DNA from: Stentor coeruleus
Lineage: Eukaryota; Ciliophora; Heterotrichea; Heterotrichida; Stentoridae
Direction: 5' to 3'
NCBI GenBank assembly: GCA_001970955.1
Contig: MPUH01000800.1
Span: 1-34,251, forward strand
DNA: 34,251 nucleotides
This document shows positions 8,996 to 15,861 of the stretch, piece after piece. Positions within the stretch are counted from its first letter, which is position 1, and every line of letters starts with the position of its first letter. The notes beneath the pieces were generated by a model, which saw only the letters and a program-made list of their open reading frames with translations, had not been told where the DNA came from and did not search any database. Position numbers and translations under genes: made by a program.

Positions 8996-9580
8996 ATGAA
9001 ATTGTATGTTGTAAGGCATGCACGAAGTTTGCATAATGAGTGGTCTATTAGAAAGTTGTATACGCCTTAAATGTGGTTTAGTAAGGATTCTAGGATTAGA
9101 GATGCCCCGTTGTCGGAGAAAGGGAAAAATCAAGCACGAAATATAAGAGAGAAAATTATTGGATTGGATTTTGATTTAGTTATATGCTCGCCGCTGACTA
9201 GGGCAGTTATGACTATGGAAATAGATTTATATGGTAGAAAAATCCCAACGATTATTACTCCACTTATACGTGAAAGATGTAGATTAGCTGATATGGCCAA
9301 ACTTATTCAAAGATAAAAACTATGTATCCGGATTATAAGCTTGAGCATTTTGGGAGGAGTACTAGTGGCATCGAGGACATGCTGATGTACCACCTTGCCC
9401 TCATGAGTCACAGGATTTGGTTAAGAAGAGAGCTGAAGAGTTTAAAAAGTATTTGAAGACTTTAAAAGAGATAAGGTATTGATTGTATCTCATGGGAATT
9501 TTATAAGAGCATTTTTTAATCAACAAGTTATGAAATTTAATTGTTCGATTACTGAAATACTTTTATCGAATCTTAGATAG
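8996..9580 (+). pseudogene. Broken histidine phosphatase (phosphoglycerate mutase-like) gene
   Basis: The ATG at 8996 opens with MKLYVVRHARSLHNEW, the RHG-type phosphohistidine motif (here RHA). TAA follows at 9068-9070. The same frame continues with DAPLSEKGKNQA and VICSPLTRAVMT, classic family blocks, then PLIRERCRLAD, and stops at 9314-9316. The next frame gives MYPDYKLEHFG. A third gives GAG GAG TAC then TAG (9363-9365) where a Trp codon would fit, then WHRGHADVPPCPHES. Finally the original frame resumes at 9470 with DKVLIVSHGNFIRA, the second catalytic His block, to TAG at 9578-9580. All family blocks are present in order but broken by two internal stops and frameshifts, so the functional protein cannot be made from this copy. 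The family call is strong; true pseudogene versus sequence error is less certain. Confidence 0.75.
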
Positions 9581-9656
9581 TATACTTATTAAAATTAGAT
9601 ATTGAAAATAATGAAAAAATATAGATTTTATGTATCAGGGAAAATATTATTTCGTT

Positions 9657-10174
9657 TTATAAAGGTCCTATAGCTCTTCCATAATTCCCAGTTATATAGA
9701 TTAGAATCTCTATTCTCAAACCTAGATTTAAACTTTCTACAAAATTGTGCACAGATTTGAAGATTACATTATTCTGCTTAAGTTTTTGAAGTAATTCTTC
9801 ATATATTAGCCTAAACTCCTTTGGCATTTTATGTAAATGCTTATAAACTAAAATGAAAGGATTTAGAATTTCGCTTTTTTCTGAAAGCAATATAAAAGCT
9901 GGAGATCGCAACTGACATAACCTTTAATTCTGTATTAGGGAAGTAGTTTTTTTGATAAGGTAGTTTATCATGCAGTTTCTGTAGGAATGGTGACGATTGA
10001 GTAGTTTTTAATCGAAATTTTCAACTTTAGATAAGGATTAATAAGATCTGTATTTGTATTAATCCATCAGGACTAAACTAACAATCTATTCTTGAGGAAT
10101 GCTGTTATAATAAATAAATATTTTTTAAATCCTACTGGTTTACAGTGTTGGTGAAAAGTCTTAAGGTAATATCC
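9657..10174 (-). pseudogene. Decayed gene fragment of unknown family
   Basis: Coding-like sequence runs along the minus strand in pieces. From about 10174, one frame reads GYYLKTFHQHCKPVGFKK..., passes TAG and TGA, and goes on as NTNTDLINPYLKLKISIKN to PTETA, then TGA TAA. A second frame gives HDKLPYQKNYFPNTELKVM. A third, open for about 85 codons to the TAA at the left end, gives RSPAFILLSEKSEILNPFIL... The pieces abut and read as one protein with several stops and two frameshifts. No start codon or family can be assigned. It is the third such broken gene in a row. Confidence 0.45.
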
Positions 10175-10320
10175 TCAAAGTTTTCTATTTTTTCGCTGCT
10201 TATAATTTTCCTTCTTAATTTTAACTAAATATTCTAATTATATAATATCTACAACTATATCAAAATCCACAATAACCATCCCAATTTTTAAAAAATTCTA
10301 ATTAAAGCTTTCTACTAAAA

Positions 10321-13300
10321 CTACTTATGTTTAGTTTCCGTCTCATGATTCTGAGTCTTAAACATTTGCAGCATTCTATAAGTGACAATAAATCCACCCC
10401 AAATATTGATGCTAGCAAAAAGTACAGAAAGCATACCCAAAATGCTCCCTATATCAATATCCCCAGATTCAGGTTCTAAACACATCATAGCCCCAATGAC
10501 AATAATTCCAGCAATTGCATTAGTAACACTCATAAGTGGTGTATGCAAAGCAGGACTTACATTCCAAATGACCATATATCCAATAAACACAGCAAGGACA
10601 AAAGTCATCATAAGGCTCATAAAATCACTAGTAGTAGAATAACTAATTCCTATAAACAAGCCAATAAGTAACAAAGAAATAATCAAAAACTCAGACTTAA
10701 CCCAAAAGTCCCATTCGCAATCCCCAGTTTTTTTACTAGGAACTTTTTCTGTATCAGGTTTCTCATCACTTTTAGGCTTAGCAGACACAGGAGGTAAAGG
10801 TTTAGATGGAGACCAAGTAACTTGTCCATTATTCACTACACACATTGATGATATAATCTCATCTTCTAAATTTACAGCAAACTTACTTGCCCCACCTAGA
10901 TTATCAAGAAGATGATATAAATTGTTAGCATAAAGTTCTGAACTTTGTGGGGCCATTCTTGATACTAAGTCTATAAACCCAATTATAATAACCCCATTAT
11001 TAGTTGTATATACTTCACCAGGTTTAGTTAAAGCGCAATTGCCACCCATTTCAGCGGCCATGTCTACAATAACACTTCCTGGCTGCATACCTTGGACTAT
11101 TTCTTCACTAAGGAGTATTGGAGCTTTTCTTCCAGGTATTAAAGCTGTTGTTATTATAATATCAACTATTTTTGCTGTGTTTTTAGTTAGTTCATATTGA
11201 GCTTTTTGATACTCTGCTGACATTTCTCTAGCATACCCAGCAGCTGTGCTACCTTCTTCTTTCATTTCGACTTGTACAAATTTAGCACCCATACTTTCTG
11301 CATCACTTTTAGCTGCAGACCTTGTGTCCATAGCTTTAACTAAACAGCCTAAGCTTTTACAATAACCAATTGCACTAAGTCCAGCAACACCTGCACCTAT
11401 TACTAAAACTTGAGCTGGAGGAAGTTTTCCTGCAGCAGTGACCATGGGTTTAGGACATTTTTGAAAGTATTGAAAAGCTTCCATAACTGCTCTATAACCA
11501 CCAATATTAGCCATAGAACTTAATGAATCTAGTTTTTGTGCTTTACTTATTCTTGGTACACAGTCCATAGCTAAATAAGTTAATCTTGGATTAGTCTCAG
11601 CGATTGTTTGTAAAAAAATTTTGTTTGTTGCGGGATATGCATAGCTGACTAAACATTGGGTGTTAGGGTTTATGTTGTTTTGCTCATCATTTTCTTGGTC
11701 GAGTTGGCGAACTTTTAGAACTATATCACAAGCCCAAGCGTCAGCTTGGGAAACTATTTCAGCGCCTGCGTTTATATAAGACTCATCAGAAAAAGTTGCC
11801 CCTTGTCCTGCTTCGCTTTGAATCTTAACAGCAAATCCTAATTGTCTGAATTTAGAAACAGTTTTTGGGGTAACAGCAACTCTACGTTCAAGAAGGAAAG
11901 TTTCTTTAGGGACACCTAAGGTCATTGATGGTTCAGGGATAACTTTTTCTTCAACAACTTGAGTTGGTTCTTGATCATCATCAGTACCAGGGTTTTCACC
12001 ACTATCATTATCTTCACCGAATTTATCACCTAATTCTGTAACAGCATTTAATATGCCTCTTACTGATGGTTCAGCATCTCCATAATACATAAAACAATTG
12101 TCTCTGAAAAAAAGTGGATTATCAATACCTGCATATCCACTTCCAGAGCCTCTTTTAAACACAATGACCATTTTACTATTCCAAACCTTACAAACAGGCA
12201 TTCCAGCTATAGGAGATGAAGGATTTTCTAAAGCATCAAGGTTGACAATATCATTAGCCCCAACAACTAAGACAACATCAGTTTTATCAAAATCATCATT
12301 TACTTCATCCATTTCTTTAACATAACTATAATCCACATCAGCTTCTGCTAACAAAACATTCATATGTCCAGGAAGTCTTCCAGCTACTGGATGTATACAA
12401 AATAAAACTTTTTTCTTTTTCCCTACAAGAAACTCAGCAAGTTTAGCTAAAGTATACTGGCATTTAGCTGCAGCCATACCATATCCAGGGACAATAACAA
12501 TCCTTTTAGCTTCTTTAAGTTTTTTCACTATATTATCTAAATCAGTAGTTTTTGTCTCTCCTTTCAAAGCTGGTCCTGCATTTGCTGATGATGTTCCTTG
12601 TCCGAACCCTCCAGCAATAACACTAAAAAAACTTCTATTCATAGCTCGACACATAATATAGCTTAGTATAGCTCCTGATGATCCAATAAGTGCTCCTGTA
12701 ATTATTAATAACTCATTTTCTAATAAAAAACCACTTGCTGATGTTGCCCAACCTGAATATGAATTTAACATAGATACAACAACTGGCATATCTGCACCAC
12801 CTATAGCCATTACTAAATGCCAACCTATAAACCCAGATATAACTGCATTTGCTAATAAAAGCATTGATCGATCAAGGACTTCTGAACTAAGCCCATATAT
12901 TATTGCTAATGTTATACAAGCTAATACAGAAACAATGTTTATTACATGTCGACCCCAACCAAATAGTATTAAAGGTGCACTTCTAATTTTTTCATCAAGT
13001 TTACCCCAAGCTACAACTGATCCTGTAAAAGTTATTGCCCCAATAAAAACCCCTATATTTGTTTCGATTATAGCTAAATTGTCTTGTGATGTATGAAGAA
13101 GGTAATGGCTAAATGATACTAGTGTTGCTGCTAAACCGACAAAGCTGTGAAGGGCAGCGACCATTTGTGGCATGCCGATCATTTCAACTCTAAGGGCCAT
13201 CCATGTACCTATTGCACCACCTACTATGAATAGAGGAAAGAAAAAAGCGTAGTTTGATTCGAAGTCTTCATGGAAAAAAGTTGCTATGATTGCGAGGGTC

Positions 13301-13419
13301 ATTGCAACTATACCATAAAGATTGCCAGATTTGGAAGTTTTTTGAGAACTTAGTCCTCCTAAAGCTAGGACAAATAGTATTGCGCATACCATGTAAGCTC
13401 CTATAACAAATTCATCCAT
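10321..13419 (-). CDS. NNT: NAD(P) transhydrogenase, PntB-PntA fusion order
   Basis: This 1032-residue proton-translocating transhydrogenase couples proton flow to hydride transfer between NADH and NADP+. Residues 1-265 are the PntB membrane part, with HSFVGLAATL carrying H91 (the E. coli PntB His91 position) and GGADMPVVVSMLNSYSGWA. Residues about 290-450 are the NADP(H) domain: PGYGMAAAKC, HPVAGRLPGHMNVLLAEA, GAND, GYAG. An acidic linker (about 465-495) leads to the PntA NAD(H) domain from about 499, with PKETFLLERRVAVTP, the PRISKAQKLD loop (Arg, Gln, Asp retained) and the Rossmann motif GAGVAGL. The C-terminal PntA membrane helices follow a charged linker. Mammalian NNT has the opposite order; beta-then-alpha is known from protists such as Entamoeba and apicomplexans. 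No mitochondrial presequence is visible before the first helix, so location is open. Confidence 0.95.
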   Translation of the reverse strand: MDEFVIGAYMVCAILFVLALGGLSSQKTSKSGNLYGIVAMTLAIIATFFHEDFESNYAFFFPLFIVGGAIGTWMALRVEMIGMPQMVAALHSFVGLAATLVSFSHYLLHTSQDNLAIIETNIGVFIGAITFTGSVVAWGKLDEKIRSAPLILFGWGRHVINIVSVLACITLAIIYGLSSEVLDRSMLLLANAVISGFIGWHLVMAIGGADMPVVVSMLNSYSGWATSASGFLLENELLIITGALIGSSGAILSYIMCRAMNRSFFSVIAGGFGQGTSSANAGPALKGETKTTDLDNIVKKLKEAKRIVIVPGYGMAAAKCQYTLAKLAEFLVGKKKKVLFCIHPVAGRLPGHMNVLLAEADVDYSYVKEMDEVNDDFDKTDVVLVVGANDIVNLDALENPSSPIAGMPVCKVWNSKMVIVFKRGSGSGYAGIDNPLFFRDNCFMYYGDAEPSVRGILNAVTELGDKFGEDNDSGENPGTDDDQEPTQVVEEKVIPEPSMTLGVPKETFLLERRVAVTPKTVSKFRQLGFAVKIQSEAGQGATFSDESYINAGAEIVSQADAWACDIVLKVRQLDQENDEQNNINPNTQCLVSYAYPATNKIFLQTIAETNPRLTYLAMDCVPRISKAQKLDSLSSMANIGGYRAVMEAFQYFQKCPKPMVTAAGKLPPAQVLVIGAGVAGLSAIGYCKSLGCLVKAMDTRSAAKSDAESMGAKFVQVEMKEEGSTAAGYAREMSAEYQKAQYELTKNTAKIVDIIITTALIPGRKAPILLSEEIVQGMQPGSVIVDMAAEMGGNCALTKPGEVYTTNNGVIIIGFIDLVSRMAPQSSELYANNLYHLLDNLGGASKFAVNLEDEIISSMCVVNNGQVTWSPSKPLPPVSAKPKSDEKPDTEKVPSKKTGDCEWDFWVKSEFLIISLLLIGLFIGISYSTTSDFMSLMMTFVLAVFIGYMVIWNVSPALHTPLMSVTNAIAGIIVIGAMMCLEPESGDIDIGSILGMLSVLFASINIWGGFIVTYRMLQMFKTQNHETETKHK

Positions 13420-14481
13420 TTATCCGTTATTAGATAAAAAAGCAAATGCTTTTATGTAAAGCTTTTAATCGTTTCAAGTAGAGGGTTTTAGGGTGTTAGG
13501 GTGTTATTTATACTTGGAGATTTGTTGTTGTTTTTATGATTAGAATTAGTTAAGAATAGGGTCTTTTTAAGGAAATGCTAGACTTTGAAGTGCTTTATGA
13601 TTGGAAGAGAACTTAACTTTATGGATTTGTATTATTTTATATTAGATGATGATAAAAAGGGATGAATTATTTTTGTTAGGCTGGAAGGTAGAGGGTTTTT
13701 AAAGGTTTTGAAGTAGGGTTGATGAGTTTTTTATAATGCTTTTGGTGATTATTTTTTTTTTCCTAGTTATCAGGATAGGAAATGTGCATTATTTTTAGGT
13801 AGGTCTATGAAGTATATAATAATTTATGTATACTTAGTTAGAGTATTTGAAGTTTATTCCTAGTGTTTTTGAATATTCACTTACTAAGAGGTAGTTTGTG
13901 ATATTTTTACTGACATTTTTATATCACAGAATATTTGTCGCTTTGGACAAAGAGTTTGTGATTTGTAGAGATATGAGAAGTTGATAGCATTAATTGATCG
14001 ATTTTTAAATAACAAAAGTTTTTAGAATTTAGTTTTGGATGGATGTTGAGGCTGAGGTAAATATACTAAATTAGATATATACCATATTGTATTTATATAA
14101 AATAACTTTTTACTAATTTTTCTAACCGCGTAATAGTCTAAACTATAAAGCTCGAACTATAAAAGGCAAGTCTTAGATTAAATTTATGTTAGCATTATAA
14201 TCATAAGGTCACAATCCTATATCTCAAAAAAAACCCAAAAAGCTCATTCTACCATCTTTGCATAACCTTTCAATCTAACTACTCTATATATTCCCAATCT
14301 CTAATAACACCCACATCTTATTCTATCATAATTTTATTCCTAAAATCATAATATTCATCAACCTATAAATTTCCTAACTTATTTTAACAATTACTTTTTA
14401 TAAAAGCCTTTCTAAAAAATCACTCTAATCCTCTTATATAAATTTTTTTTCAAATATCAACCTAAATTCAATCACTTATAA
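13420..14481. other. Divergent intergenic region (transhydrogenase / roadblock)
   Basis: There is no supported gene. The left part is strongly G-rich on the + strand (13681-13740 has 19 G and 2 C). The right part is strongly C-rich (14281-14340 has 17 C and no G). The switch falls near 14.05 kb, presumably between two divergent 5' flanks. A telomere-like octamer tract lies at 13486-13506. Promoter elements cannot be pinned down. Confidence 0.55.
13486..13506 (+). repeat. Interstitial telomere-like tract (TGTTAGGG-type)
   Basis: The tract reads TTTTAGGG, then TGTTAGGG, then TGTTA, i.e. about 2.6 units of an 8-base repeat. The reverse complement unit CCCTAACA is, from memory, the telomere repeat reported for heterotrichs (Stentor, Blepharisma). 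The tract is short and lies in G/T-rich DNA, so chance is possible. Confidence 0.5.
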
Positions 14482-14787
14482 ATGTCAGAAATAGAAGAAG
14501 CGATTAACCGTATGAAAAAGGTCCATCTCATAATAACAGGTCCTGATGGTTCAGTTGCACGTAGTAATATCGACCTAAAGTCTGAAGTTAACAAATACAT
14601 TTACAATATTGGTGAATTGATTGACAAAGCTAGGAACATTGTCAGAGATGTTGATCCAAGCAACGATATGACCTTATTACGATTTACCCTTAGAAAGCAT
14701 GATATTATAATAGCGCCTGGCAAAAACTTTAGGATTATTATAATACAAGAAACAAACAAGGATGCGACAACTGAAGAAAAGTCTTAG
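14482..14787 (+). CDS. DYNLRB: Dynein light chain, roadblock/LC7 type
   Basis: This 101-residue roadblock-domain protein is a homodimeric light chain that binds dynein intermediate chains in cytoplasmic, ciliary and IFT dyneins. The alignment to human DYNLRB1 covers the whole length: IEEAINRMKK at the start, GPDGSVARSNID, then KARNIVRDVDPSNDMTLLR (human KARSTVRDIDPQNDLTFLR) and IIIAPGKNFRIIIIQE (human IMVAPDKDYFLIVIQN). Length matches the family (96 residues in human). The start codon follows TTATAA. The 5' flank is almost free of G on the sense strand. Kinesin-2, further right in the window, is the opposing IFT motor family, but the distance does not imply co-regulation. Confidence 0.93.
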   Translation: MSEIEEAINRMKKVHLIITGPDGSVARSNIDLKSEVNKYIYNIGELIDKARNIVRDVDPSNDMTLLRFTLRKHDIIIAPGKNFRIIIIQETNKDATTEEKS

Positions 14788-15511
14788 TAACTACTTAGAA
14801 ATTTTAATAGAATTTTATAAATTTAGAATGAAGTGATTTTGATATTTATGATTAAGTATTTAGAATGTAGATGCTGATTGATTAAACTTTTATTGAGGGA
14901 AAAAGTTTGAATGTTTTATTTGGAGGTTGATAAATTTTGTATATTGGGTTATAAGTTTTTTTTTTTTTGAAGATTTATGGCTTATGGCTTATGATGATAG
15001 AAGGGTAGGTTTAGAAGTGATTTGAGGGTTGATTTTGTATATAAGCAAGTGGTGATATGGAATAGTTTTTTAATGATGAATGGAGTCTGTTAAAGATGAT
15101 TATGGGGATGATAAGTAGATCTTTTTTGACTTCTAATTGATTTTCTACGTTATTTTTTTTTCTCTGTGCATTCATTTTAATTATCGATTTATATTTTAAG
15201 AACTTTTCAATCATCTCCAGTCAAACATGTTCCCCTTCTAGGATTCGAGTACTTTTAATATGAATCTTTTATTACCTTCAACTCTGAATGAATTCTTTGC
15301 TAGCATGCCCTAAATTCAACGCATTTTTTCAATACAAAAATTTAGTTCTAAAGCAATCTTCCAGGTTTTCCATTATAAATTTCAATCAAAACTTTACTTT
15401 TCCCCTCTATTTTAAGTAACCAAAAACACTCATTATAAAATAATGCCTAAAATTCAAATAACATAAAATATATGGAAAATAGTAAAAATCTTGATAAAAA
15501 TGATAAAAAAT
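14788..15511. other. Intergenic between roadblock and tRNA-Leu
   Basis: I see no gene. The first 250 bases after the roadblock stop are G+T-rich on the + strand (14821-14880 has 13 G, 1 C), like other 3' flanks in the left half. A minus-strand open stretch of 67 codons (15011-15214) is low-complexity and has no recognisable motif, so I do not call it. Confidence 0.5.
15505..15510 (-). terminator. RNA polymerase III terminator of tRNA-Leu
   Basis: On the minus strand six T residues follow the tRNA 3' end after a single A, the standard Pol III stop signal. A second T run lies slightly further on. Confidence 0.75.
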
Positions 15512-15594
15512 GCATACAGTGAGATTTGAACTCACGCGGAATTGCTTCCAGTAGATCTTGAGTCTATCGCCTTAGACCACTCGGCCATGTATGC
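15512..15594 (-). tRNA. tRNA-Leu(CAA)
   Basis: This is an 83-nt class II tRNA with no intron. The acceptor stem GCATACA/TGTATGC is fully paired. The D arm contains GGCCGAGTGGTCTAAGGC, typical of tRNA-Leu, and overlaps the A box. The anticodon loop CTCAAGA gives anticodon CAA, reading UUG. The long variable arm has GGAA paired with TTCC. The T arm is GTGAG-TTCAAAT-CTCAC, overlapping the B box. The outermost anticodon-stem pair is A-C, a mild irregularity. No CCA is encoded, as usual for nuclear genes. Confidence 0.95.
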
Positions 15595-15861
15595 TTTGTC
15601 ATTTACTAACATTCATATATATATACAAATTTCTTATTCTTAAAAAGTCCAACCCAACCTTCAAAATATACCAAAAAGCAACTAACTTATCCAAAAAATA
15701 TTTTCTAATCACACACAATATACGATAAAAAATTGTTTATTTTTATATATAATATCTTTTAAGACTTTAACCTTTTTTCTTTTTGTTATCCTAAAATCTA
15801 TGTTATATCTTTACCTAATCCACACATATAAAAAAAAATAAACATATTAAAATTATTATAT

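Noticed and set aside
9059..9082. A 24-nt GT-AG intron removing the first stop of the histidine phosphatase
   Set aside because: The length does not fit, and the later TAG and frameshifts would still break the gene.
8909..9133. Minus-strand 74-codon ORF
   Set aside because: It overlaps the two decayed genes in another frame and lacks a recognisable motif; its end is antisense to the histidine phosphatase.
10382..10642. Plus-strand 86-codon ORF, and a similar one at 12098-12325
   Set aside because: Antisense shadows of the transhydrogenase coding sequence.
15011..15214. Minus-strand 67-codon ORF
   Set aside because: Low-complexity Ile/Asn/Lys-rich translation with no homology signal; expected by chance in AT-rich DNA.
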